12,248 bases of DNA from Candidatus Gottesmanbacteria bacterium (GTDB taxonomy: Bacteria; Patescibacteriota; Microgenomatia; UBA10105; UBA927). The stretch is from contig JAPLWC010000009.1 of the NCBI GenBank assembly GCA_026396845.1, forward strand, positions 1 through 12,248. The letters are read 5' to 3'. Of the stretch, positions 6,437 to 12,136 are shown piece by piece. Every line of letters starts with the position of its first letter. Position 1 is the stretch's first letter. The translations under genes and the position numbers were made by a program. Below the pieces are notes generated by a model, which saw only the letters and a list, made by a program, of their open reading frames with translations, had not been told where the DNA came from and did no database searches.

Positions 6437-8339
6437 TCATGGACAATTGTTAGTAGAACTTCTTGTTGCACTTGCGGTGAGTGCAATCCTCATCCCTGCA
6501 ATTATGACCGGATTTATTGCGTCGCGGCAAGGCGTAGCGCAGGCGCGGCAGCGGTTGGAAGCTACGGCACTGGCTCGGGAAGCGGGGGACGCGGTATTTA
6601 TTGTGCGCGATGCGGGGTGGAGTAATGTCGCAACCAATGGGACATATCATCCGGTGATTGCCGACGCCACGTGGACACTTGTCACCGGATCTGCAGAAGT
6701 AAACGGATACACGGAGTCTCTCGTGATTTCGGATGTATCCCGCGATGCTACAGGTAATATGGTGACTACCGGCGGAACGGTTGACCCGTCGACAAAAAAA
6801 ATTACGGTGACGATATCCTGGGGTCTGCCGATTCTATCGTCCGTAATCGAGACTTTATACATCACGAGGCTCACAAACCTCTCATGGATTCAGACAACGC
6901 AGGCGGATTTTGACGCGGGAGTTAAGACGGATGTCATCACTACAAACAATAACGGAGGAGAAATAACGCTTGGTGCAGGAGGAAAAGCTGATTGGTGCGA
7001 GCCAAACCTTTCAATTACAGCTTTGAATCTTCCCAAAAACGGGGTTGCCAATGCCCTCTCTGCCGTACCGGGGCATGTTGTTGCAGGGACGGGGGAGAAT
7101 TCATCCGGTATATCGTTTGCCAATATACTCGTTACCGATACCGATCCGCCTACCTCGTCCATTTCCGGGACATTTGACGGGTACAAAACAAACGGGGTGT
7201 TTAACGATTCAAATTACGCCTACATTGCAACCGATAATCACAGTAAGGAAATGATAATTTTGGACCTTAACCAGCTGAATCCGGTTACGAAAAAGTATAC
7301 GGAGGTGGGCTACTTTAACGCTCCCGATAATAATGAAGGAAAAAGTGTATATGTATCCGGAAACATCGGTTTTCTGACCGTCGATAACATACTCTATACC
7401 ATTAACCTTTCCAGTAAAACCGGGAGCCGTCCCCAGCTGGCTTCGCGTACGCTTGCCGCAAACGGAACGAAGGTGGTTGTTAACGGAACCTACGCATTTG
7501 TTTCTATCGCAGGAGCCACGCAGGAGCTTCAAATAGTTCAATTCAATGCGGCAGGAACGACGCTTACGATTACGGGGTCTGCGGATGTCAATGGTCAGGC
7601 GGCCTATGATGTTTCGGTTAATTCAACCGGGACCCGGGCATATTTGGCAACGGGGGCTGATTCTTCAAAGCCGGAGTTTTTCATCATCAATACATCGAGT
7701 AAATCCGGAAGCCGTCCGACCGTAGGAAGCTACAATGCAAACGGGATGGACCCGAATGCCGTTGCGGTAGTAACGAGTAATAAAGCGATACTTGTGGGGA
7801 CCGGAGGGGAGGAATATCAGGTTATCGATATCACCAATGAGGCAAATCCGGTCCGCTGCGGGGGACTACAAGTTAATTCCGGAATCAACGGTCTTGCTTC
7901 AGTTCTTGAAGGTGACGGAGACGCGTATACCTATATTATTACGGGGGATTCTGCCGACGAGCTCAAAATTATTGAGGGAGGGCCGGGGGGAAAGTATGTG
8001 GTAAGCGGTACGTTTGAGTCATCCATATTGGATGCCACCAGGTCAAGCGTGTTTAACCGTTTTTTTGCCAATAGTCTGTTACCTGTTAATACTGATATAC
8101 AATACCAAGTGTCGGGTGCGGATGCTGTCAGTGGCAGCTGCACAGGGGCGGCATTTACCTATGTCGGACCGGATGGGACCGGCGCCACAAAGTTTTCAAC
8201 AGGCAGTGCAGTTCCGCTCTCAGTTGGCCCAGGATATAAAAATCCCGCACGATGTTTCCGCTATAAGGCATTTTTATCAACAAGCGATCAGTCTGCAGCG
8301 CCGATAGTAACTGATATGACTGTCAACTATTCACCATGA
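6411..8339 (+). CDS. Pilin-anchored six-blade beta-propeller protein, candidate pilus-tip adhesin or sensor
   Basis: The protein has 642 residues. Residues 11-35 form a type IV pilin N-terminus: Gly11, then QLLVELLVALAVSAIL with Glu at +5 (+1 is Gln, not Phe). Residues 36-160 are a pilin-like body. Residues 161-260 form a linker domain with WIQTTQADFDAG and DWCEPN. Six repeats of the LVIVD-like pattern follow, with cores near 269-286, 319-333, 361-378, 409-428, 458-474 and 507-523, about 42-50 residues apart. A linker (SSKTGSRP, 334-341; SSKSGSRP, 429-436) recurs 95 residues later, that is, two blades apart. ISGTFDG (251-257) and VSGTFES (531-537) could close the ring. Residues 540-642 form a beta-sandwich-like end with RCFRYKAFLSTSD and a final VTVNYSP. 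Four Cys (196, 483, 577, 615) could form disulfides. It sits between two minor pilins, so it probably caps or decorates the pilus. Pilin and propeller assignments are from motifs; the adhesin role is inferred. Confidence 0.82.
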   Translation: MEQLHRYNNHGQLLVELLVALAVSAILIPAIMTGFIASRQGVAQARQRLEATALAREAGDAVFIVRDAGWSNVATNGTYHPVIADATWTLVTGSAEVNGYTESLVISDVSRDATGNMVTTGGTVDPSTKKITVTISWGLPILSSVIETLYITRLTNLSWIQTTQADFDAGVKTDVITTNNNGGEITLGAGGKADWCEPNLSITALNLPKNGVANALSAVPGHVVAGTGENSSGISFANILVTDTDPPTSSISGTFDGYKTNGVFNDSNYAYIATDNHSKEMIILDLNQLNPVTKKYTEVGYFNAPDNNEGKSVYVSGNIGFLTVDNILYTINLSSKTGSRPQLASRTLAANGTKVVVNGTYAFVSIAGATQELQIVQFNAAGTTLTITGSADVNGQAAYDVSVNSTGTRAYLATGADSSKPEFFIINTSSKSGSRPTVGSYNANGMDPNAVAVVTSNKAILVGTGGEEYQVIDITNEANPVRCGGLQVNSGINGLASVLEGDGDAYTYIITGDSADELKIIEGGPGGKYVVSGTFESSILDATRSSVFNRFFANSLLPVNTDIQYQVSGADAVSGSCTGAAFTYVGPDGTGATKFSTGSAVPLSVGPGYKNPARCFRYKAFLSTSDQSAAPIVTDMTVNYSP

Positions 8340-8821
8340 AGAAACAGAGGGGATTTACCATCGCTGAACTTCTTATCTACATGGGGCTACTCACCATACT
8401 CATGACTATTTTAACCAGATTATTTACCGCTACTATCGATGTGCAACTTTCAAGTGAAGCCACAGGGGGAGTCGAAGAAGACAGCAGATATATCTATTCG
8501 CGCCTGGCCTATGATCTCGCACGGGCCGATAGTATTGTGACGCCGGAAAGCCCAGGGTCAAGGTCGACAACCTTAACCATCATGATCGGATCAGAGACGT
8601 ATTCGTATCGCGTGAGCGGAACAAATTTGATACTTGTCAATGACACGGGTGAGGGCGCACTCAATAGCTACATGACGGGTATTTCAAACGTAACATTTAC
8701 CTCGCTTGGCTCAGACACCGGCAAAAAATCCATACAGGTAACATACACCATCACCAGCACGATTCAATCGTCATCGGGTACGGTCATGAGAAATATAGAA
8801 ACGACGATTACACAAAGATGA
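8336..8821 (+). CDS. Minor pseudopilin, PulJ/GspJ/PilW-like
   Basis: This is a 161-residue prepilin with MKKQRG|FTIAELLIYMGLLTILMTILTRLF: cleavage after Gly6, Phe +1, Glu +5, and one N-terminal helix. The FTIAELLIYMGLL form and the body that follows (a conserved-looking SRYIYSRLAYDLARADSI helix, then beta strands with ITIMIG, YSYRV, LILVND and ISNVTFTSL) resemble GspJ/PulJ/PilW minor pilins of the tip complex. It overlaps the propeller gene by 4 bp (ATGA) and the next gene by 4 bp, so it is co-transcribed and probably translationally coupled. No Shine-Dalgarno sequence is visible. Confidence 0.82.
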   Translation: MKKQRGFTIAELLIYMGLLTILMTILTRLFTATIDVQLSSEATGGVEEDSRYIYSRLAYDLARADSIVTPESPGSRSTTLTIMIGSETYSYRVSGTNLILVNDTGEGALNSYMTGISNVTFTSLGSDTGKKSIQVTYTITSTIQSSSGTVMRNIETTITQR

Positions 8822-9237
8822 AAAAAAATCAAAAAGGACCTGCCCACCATCCCTGCGGTCAGGCGCTGGCAGGCGGGCAAGCATTAGTTATTCTTCTTGT
8901 TTTTATGGTCATTGCCATTATTATGACCACTATGGCGGTAGCACTTGTCGGTATCAATGCGACAGCAGTAAGTCAGGTTGAACAGGGGGATATGGCGTTG
9001 AAATTAGCCGAATCCGGCGCAGACAATGCGCTTCTTCGCCTGATGCGCAGTCCTACGTATAGAGGCGCTGAAACGCTTACTCTCGATTCAGGTCAGGTTA
9101 CCGCTACCGTATCAGGCACCAATCCTATTATAATTATGTCAGAGGGGAGACAGGGTGCGTTTGTACGGGTTGCATCGGTTTCGGCAAGTTTTGTGAATAC
9201 CGTACTTACGATACATTCCAGGAGGGAGGTATTTTAA
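8818..9237 (+). CDS. PilX-like minor pilus protein with an inserted N-terminal segment
   Basis: The 139-residue protein has a hydrophobic N-terminal helix (21-46, QALVILLVFMVIAIIMTTMAV) after Gly20. This is a pilin-like start, but position +5 is Ile rather than Glu. The next stretch (MALKLAESGADNALLRLMRSPTY, about 61-83) matches the LAESG-type helix of PilX N-terminal proteins, and a beta-rich tail follows. Between MKKNQK and GQALV there is an extra GPAHHPCGQALAG-type segment that repeats GQAL and is encoded by a GC-rich inverted repeat (8841-8879). Without it the start would read MKKNQKGQALV. The missing Glu5 is also seen in GspK/PilX-type subunits, which cap pseudopili. It overlaps the previous gene by 4 bp and the next by 1 bp. 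Confidence 0.75.
   Translation: MKKNQKGPAHHPCGQALAGGQALVILLVFMVIAIIMTTMAVALVGINATAVSQVEQGDMALKLAESGADNALLRLMRSPTYRGAETLTLDSGQVTATVSGTNPIIIMSEGRQGAFVRVASVSASFVNTVLTIHSRREVF
8841..8879. repeat. GC-rich inverted repeat inside the PilX-like gene
   Basis: TGCCC (8841-8845) pairs with GGGCA (8875-8879), and CCTGC (8852-8856) with GCAGG (8869-8873), with extra GCG/CGC pairing near the loop. The element corresponds to a 39-bp (13-codon) in-frame insertion that duplicates a GQAL-coding segment. TGCCCGCC recurs at 9965-9972 in the major pilin start, hinting at a dispersed palindromic repeat family. Confidence 0.5.
9221..9229 (+). promoter_or_regulatory. Strong ribosome-binding site
   Basis: GGAGGGAGG ends 7 bp before ATG 9237 and is the only strong Shine-Dalgarno sequence in the pilus operon. 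It lies inside the last codons of the PilX-like gene and fixes the start of the next gene. Confidence 0.75.
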
Positions 9238-9911
9238 TGTTCGGACAAAATTCATCCGTCGTTATCGTTTTTATCGACCGGAACCGTTTGCAGTTTTATA
9301 GCAGCAGGTTGTCGGATATTTTGACGCTTGAAATACCCACCACGCTTTCCAAAGATCTGGATATCGTGAATAAAGACGGGTTTTATACGCTCGTCAATCA
9401 ATGGGTAAAGCAAAATAACTTGAGTGGTGCCCAACTGTTTTTTGTCCTTTCTCCGATGACGTATTTTGAGCGGATTATCAACTCAGCCGATGAGAGCCGG
9501 CAGGAGACGGATATCCTGTCATTTTATAATTCCGTACCGTTTGAGGAGCTTGCAACTCGGGTGTTGACCATAGATGGTAAAAAGCACGCCGTTGCCGCGA
9601 ACCGCGAATTTATAGAAAGCATCCGGCACGCATTTATGCTCCAGGGTTATCACGTGGTAAGCGTGGTTCCTGCGGTTTTATTGGGTACCCTTTCGGCCAA
9701 ACGGTGGCTGGATAAAGAAATGGGAGCATATGTTGTCAAACACATAGAGGCGCTTGCTGCACAAAATATTGTGGAATCTGAAGAACAGGCTGTGGCTGCT
9801 CCTGCTTCCCGTGTACCGACCGAAAAAAACAACCCGCGGCTTATGATTATGGTAAGTATATTCGGAGTTCTTCTTCTCGCCCTCATCGTTGTTTTGTTTA
9901 CCCGTCACTAG
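9237..9911 (+). CDS. Membrane-anchored pilus assembly protein, possibly a reduced PilM/GspL-like component
   Basis: The product has 224 residues. Residues 8-22 form a beta-hairpin-like start (VVIVFIDRNRLQFYSS) reminiscent of the first strands of PilM/GspL actin-like domains. A helix (48-60), the strand LFFVLSP (67-73), an alternating region (105-150) with TIDGKKHAVA and VVSVVPAVLLG, and an acidic Ala-rich linker (about 172-197) follow. One strong transmembrane helix ends the protein (about 201-221). It lacks the full PilM nucleotide-binding motifs and is too short for PilM. The arrangement of a soluble, probably cytoplasmic N-domain and a single C-terminal helix fits a GspL-like linker between motor and membrane, but I cannot prove the fold. 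Its place at the end of the pilus operon supports a pilus role. The start codon overlaps the previous stop (TAATG). Confidence 0.5.
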   Translation: MFGQNSSVVIVFIDRNRLQFYSSRLSDILTLEIPTTLSKDLDIVNKDGFYTLVNQWVKQNNLSGAQLFFVLSPMTYFERIINSADESRQETDILSFYNSVPFEELATRVLTIDGKKHAVAANREFIESIRHAFMLQGYHVVSVVPAVLLGTLSAKRWLDKEMGAYVVKHIEALAAQNIVESEEQAVAAPASRVPTEKNNPRLMIMVSIFGVLLLALIVVLFTRH

Positions 9912-9914
9912 TAC

Positions 9915-9943
9915 TTGACAGGTAGGAGTGGGTGCGATACGGT
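9915..9943 (+). promoter_or_regulatory. Major-pilin promoter with perfect -35, predicted leaderless
   Basis: TTGACA (9915-9920) is a perfect -35 box, starting 3 bp after the upstream stop codon. A 17-bp spacer leads to TACGGT (9938-9943), a weaker -10 that ends 8 bp before ATG 9952. Transcription would start at about 9950-9952. This separates the major pilin from the operon and allows higher expression. Confidence 0.6.
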
Positions 9944-9951
9944 AGATACAT

Positions 9952-10284
9952 ATGAAACATTACTTGCCCGCCGAGCGTCGTGGTTTTACGCTCATTGAGC
10001 TTTTGGTGGTCATCGGGATCTTGGCGGTCCTGTTGGCAATTACATTAATCGCCATAAATCCTGCACGGCAGTTCTCGCAGGCAAATGATACAAAGCGCGC
10101 GTCTGACGTCAACGCGATCTTAAACGCGATTGAGACCAATAACGGAACGCCGGTATCAAATTGTGCGCAGGTTGGTGGGTATGACACCAACTACACGGTG
10201 GTCAAGAGTGCTACGGATAACCGGATTACGGTAGCTGCACCGGCTACAGAGATTGCTGCTACAGACATCTCCGTAACGAGATAA
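9952..10284 (+). CDS. Major type IV pilin, very short
   Basis: This is a 110-residue prepilin: MKHYLPAERRG|FTLIELLVVIGILAVLLAITLIAINPARQF. Cleavage after Gly11 gives a mature protein of 99 residues with Phe +1 and Glu +5. The INPARQFSQANDTKRASDVNAILNAI helix is typical of the long N-terminal helix of bacterial major pilins. The globular part (about 65-110) is minimal, with a single Cys (71), so there is no C-terminal disulfide loop. It has its own promoter and terminator after the assembly operon, as expected for the abundant subunit. I found no continuation in other frames after the stop, so it is short rather than frameshifted. Calling it the major subunit is inferred from promoter, sequence type and position. 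Confidence 0.85.
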   Translation: MKHYLPAERRGFTLIELLVVIGILAVLLAITLIAINPARQFSQANDTKRASDVNAILNAIETNNGTPVSNCAQVGGYDTNYTVVKSATDNRITVAAPATEIAATDISVTR

Positions 10285-10312
10285 AAGAGGAAATTAGAGT
10301 ATAAAAGAAGAG

Positions 10313-10339
10313 TCCCTCACCATCTGGTGAGGGATTTTT
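10313..10339. terminator. Intrinsic terminator between the convergent pilin and uppP genes
   Basis: A 9-bp perfect stem, TCCCTCACC (10313-10321) with GGTGAGGGA (10326-10334) around ATCT, is followed by TTTTT (10335-10339). It ends the pilin transcript. The opposite side is T-rich on the minus strand, so it may also stop uppP transcription, whose stop codon is 6 bp away. Confidence 0.88.
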
Positions 10340-10344
10340 CGTGG

Positions 10345-11100
10345 TTATTTCAGTACAAAGAGATAAAAAGCGAGAGCGGCAAGGATGCGGTAGATGGCAA
10401 AGGGGATGAAGGTGTGGGTCTTCACGAAGCCGATGAACCACTTGACCGTAATAAGAGCAGTGATGAATGCGCCGATGAAGCCGATCGCCAGGAATTCATA
10501 TTGAGTTCCGGTAAAATGCCTGCCGTTTTTAATGAGGTCCAGTCCTGTTGCCGCCGCCATTGTGGGGATGGCGAGCAAAAATGAAAATTCAACCGCATCT
10601 TCCCGCTTCATCCCCAACAGCCGCGCGCCCACGATGGTTGCTGCCGCGCGCGACACGCCGGGAATAACGGAGAGGGATTGCGCACATCCGATAAGAAATG
10701 CATCGAATAAACTCATTTCGTGTTGTTTTTCTTTTTGGAATTTTTCAAGAAGTATGAGCAGTATTCCGCCGACACCTAGGCTCCAGACGACAATCCACGG
10801 ATTTCCTAACAGTACGTCTTTTATAAACTTATACAACATGAGTCCTACGATTGCCGTCGGAATAAATGCAATCGCGACACGGATAAACGTATCCCTATTC
10901 GTTAATAATTTTTTCCAGTAGAGAAGTAACACCGCAAGTATTGCGCCCAGTTGAATAATAATTTCAAAACTTTTTACGAAGTCTGTTTCGGCAATCTTAA
11001 AAAGCGTGCTTGCCAAAATCATGTGGCCGGTCGAGGATATGGGCAAAAATTCCGTAATACCTTCAACGATGGAAAGAATGATTACAGAAAGTACGTTCAT
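10345..11100 (-). CDS. uppP: Undecaprenyl-diphosphatase UppP (BacA)
   Basis: UppP is an integral membrane phosphatase that converts undecaprenyl diphosphate to the monophosphate carrier used for peptidoglycan and surface glycans. Its activity also gives bacitracin tolerance. The 251-residue product has the family's two active-site regions: EGITEFLPISSTGH (13-26), containing the ExxxE pair Glu13 and Glu17 and the SSTGH segment, and PGVSRAAAT (147-155), the PGxSR motif with Arg151. Several hydrophobic helices fill the rest, as expected for this family. The protein is slightly shorter than the approximately 270 residues usual for UppP. ATG 11100 follows the stop of the upstream small secreted protein by 6 bp, so the two are probably one transcript. 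No Shine-Dalgarno sequence is evident. Confidence 0.95.
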   Translation of the reverse strand: MNVLSVIILSIVEGITEFLPISSTGHMILASTLFKIAETDFVKSFEIIIQLGAILAVLLLYWKKLLTNRDTFIRVAIAFIPTAIVGLMLYKFIKDVLLGNPWIVVWSLGVGGILLILLEKFQKEKQHEMSLFDAFLIGCAQSLSVIPGVSRAAATIVGARLLGMKREDAVEFSFLLAIPTMAAATGLDLIKNGRHFTGTQYEFLAIGFIGAFITALITVKWFIGFVKTHTFIPFAIYRILAALAFYLFVLK

Positions 11101-11106
11101 GGGGTG

Positions 11107-11511
11107 TCAGATATTTTTGATTACGTACCGTTTAATATACGTAGCGCCGCTGGTCATCGTTGTCGTGATAGTCAGTGTCGCGCTGGTGATCCCGTAATGC
11201 GGCGTACAGACTCCTTTACTGCAGGTGCCGAAATAGAGATCCCGTGAGTCGTTGCCGCCGCTGGGTACGAATGATCCGACCACGCCCTGCGGAATGCCAT
11301 TTGCCGTGTAGCTTAAGATGTAGTCAAATTTGGCAACACCGGCAAGTTTATAGAACGTCGGGATGACGCTGTGCGTGCCGCGCGACAGCCGGGCGGAAGA
11401 ATACACGGCACGTGCAGCACGGACGCGTTTTTTCAAGGCAAATACAGGTTCGGGATTGGTAAAGATAAGGAAAAGCAATATAATGGACACTAATGCACAA
11501 ATTTTCTTCAT
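11107..11511 (-). CDS. Small secreted beta-rich protein with a CxxxxC loop, unknown function
   Basis: The protein has 134 residues. Residues 1-25 are a signal peptide (MKKICALVSIILLFLIF, then a VFA cleavage site). A strongly basic segment (27-45, LKKRVRAARAV...RLSR) follows and could bind wall polymers. The rest alternates short strands, FDYILSYTANG, GVVGSFVPSG, LYFGTCSKGVCTPHYGI and ATLTITTTMTSGATYIKRYVI. This suggests a single Ig-like beta-sandwich with Cys97 and Cys102 in one loop. I do not recognise a named family, though the pattern resembles small exported proteins seen in Microgenomates genomes. An extended -10 lies 6 bp before the ATG. The 5' end overlaps the opposite-strand gene by 19 bp. 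It probably shares a transcript with uppP. Confidence 0.72.
   Translation of the reverse strand: MKKICALVSIILLFLIFTNPEPVFALKKRVRAARAVYSSARLSRGTHSVIPTFYKLAGVAKFDYILSYTANGIPQGVVGSFVPSGGNDSRDLYFGTCSKGVCTPHYGITSATLTITTTMTSGATYIKRYVIKNI
11456..11484 (+). promoter_or_regulatory. Promoter of the membrane-anchored surface protein, predicted leaderless
   Basis: TTGGTA (11456-11461), a 17-bp spacer and a perfect TATAAT (11479-11484) end 8 bp before ATG 11493. The whole promoter lies inside the first codons of the opposite-strand secreted-protein gene. Confidence 0.65.
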
Positions 11512-12077
11512 GGCATAAGTATATCATTATTGCACTAGTGGTTTTGGGGATGGCCGGCGCGGAATTATATTTTTATTCACAAAGATCAATAAAAGTCGTG
11601 TCGCCGGGGGAGGCAGTAGTTTCCACTCCGACACCTGCAGTTGAACTGACGACGTGGGACGATCCGGCGGGATTTTCCTTCCAATACCCCAAAGATCTCA
11701 CCGTCGATAAAAACGAAGAGGATAATGATAATTACGCACATGTAGAGCTTACCAGTAAAAATCACCCCGGCAATATTATTGTCTGGGTAAGCGATCCGCC
11801 AAAAATATGGCCGCCGAAAGAGGGGACAAGCATCGATACCACACTCGGCGGTATTCCGGCAACAAAAATTCTCATAAGTACACCGAGCGCCAAACTTATT
11901 GTCGGGACACTCTCTGACGGATTATTGTTTAAAATCGAAGGGACATATACGGACAAACAATATTGGCAACCCATTGAGGATACCATTGTAAAAAGTTTTG
12001 CCTTTACCCCCGAGGCGCCGGCCGCCTCCGGACAAGCCGCCGCCGAGTCGGTGGATGAGGAAGAAGTTGTCCAGTAG
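11493..12077 (+). CDS. Membrane-anchored extracytoplasmic protein, PsbP-like fold suspected
   Basis: The protein has 194 residues. A short basic N-terminus and one hydrophobic helix (about 10-28, YIIIALVVLGMAGAELYFY) anchor it with the C-terminus outside. A Thr/Pro linker (44-50) leads to a domain of about 110 residues beginning GFSFQYPKDLTV (60-71), with strands AHVELTSK, NIIVWVSDP, TKILIST, LIVGTLSDGLLFKIEG and a closing DTIVKSFAF (163-171). The FxFxYPxDxxV start and IxxSFxF end are typical of PsbP/DUF1795-like domains in bacterial lipoproteins and membrane-anchored proteins. The tail (174-194) is Ala-rich and acidic. The function is unknown. The first 19 bp overlap the opposite-strand gene, but ATG 11493 is needed to keep the basic residues before the helix. 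Confidence 0.7.
   Translation: MHKFSSWHKYIIIALVVLGMAGAELYFYSQRSIKVVSPGEAVVSTPTPAVELTTWDDPAGFSFQYPKDLTVDKNEEDNDNYAHVELTSKNHPGNIIVWVSDPPKIWPPKEGTSIDTTLGGIPATKILISTPSAKLIVGTLSDGLLFKIEGTYTDKQYWQPIEDTIVKSFAFTPEAPAASGQAAAESVDEEEVVQ
11518..11526 (-). promoter_or_regulatory. Extended -10 promoter of the secreted protein-uppP transcript, predicted leaderless
   Basis: The minus strand reads TGATATACT, an extended -10 (TGnTATACT), ending 6 bp before ATG 11511. It lies inside the opposite-strand gene. No good -35 is visible at 17 bp. Confidence 0.6.
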
Positions 12078-12100
12078 CCCCTATTGTAAAATACAAGGGC
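12077..12100. repeat. Imperfect inverted repeat after the surface-protein stop codon
   Basis: GCCC (12077-12080) and TTGTA (12084-12088) pair with TACAA (12092-12096) and GGGC (12097-12100), leaving a CTA bulge and an AAA loop. No T-run follows, so it is a poor terminator. It covers the -35 region of the next promoter and could be an operator. Confidence 0.35.
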
Positions 12101-12112
12101 ATGTGCTAATAA
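12084..12112 (+). promoter_or_regulatory. Promoter of the right-edge gene
   Basis: TTGTAA (12084-12089), a 17-bp spacer, then TAATAA (12107-12112) with TG at 12104-12105 (extended -10). The start would be near 12119, leaving a leader of about 18 nt with AGGGAG (12121-12126) as a plausible Shine-Dalgarno sequence. Confidence 0.5.
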
Positions 12113-12136
12113 AGATCATGAGGGAGTACAAATTAT

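Noticed and set aside
7209..7541. Minus-strand open frame within the propeller gene
   Set aside because: It is opposite clear repeat-coding sequence, and no export signal or family pattern is visible.
9912..9951. Possible small gene or riboswitch between the 9237 gene and the major pilin
   Set aside because: The 40-bp gap is fully accounted for by a -35/-10 promoter; no structure or frame is seen.
10327..11247. Plus-strand frames opposite uppP
   Set aside because: UppP motifs on the minus strand are unambiguous; these frames lack start signals and domain patterns.
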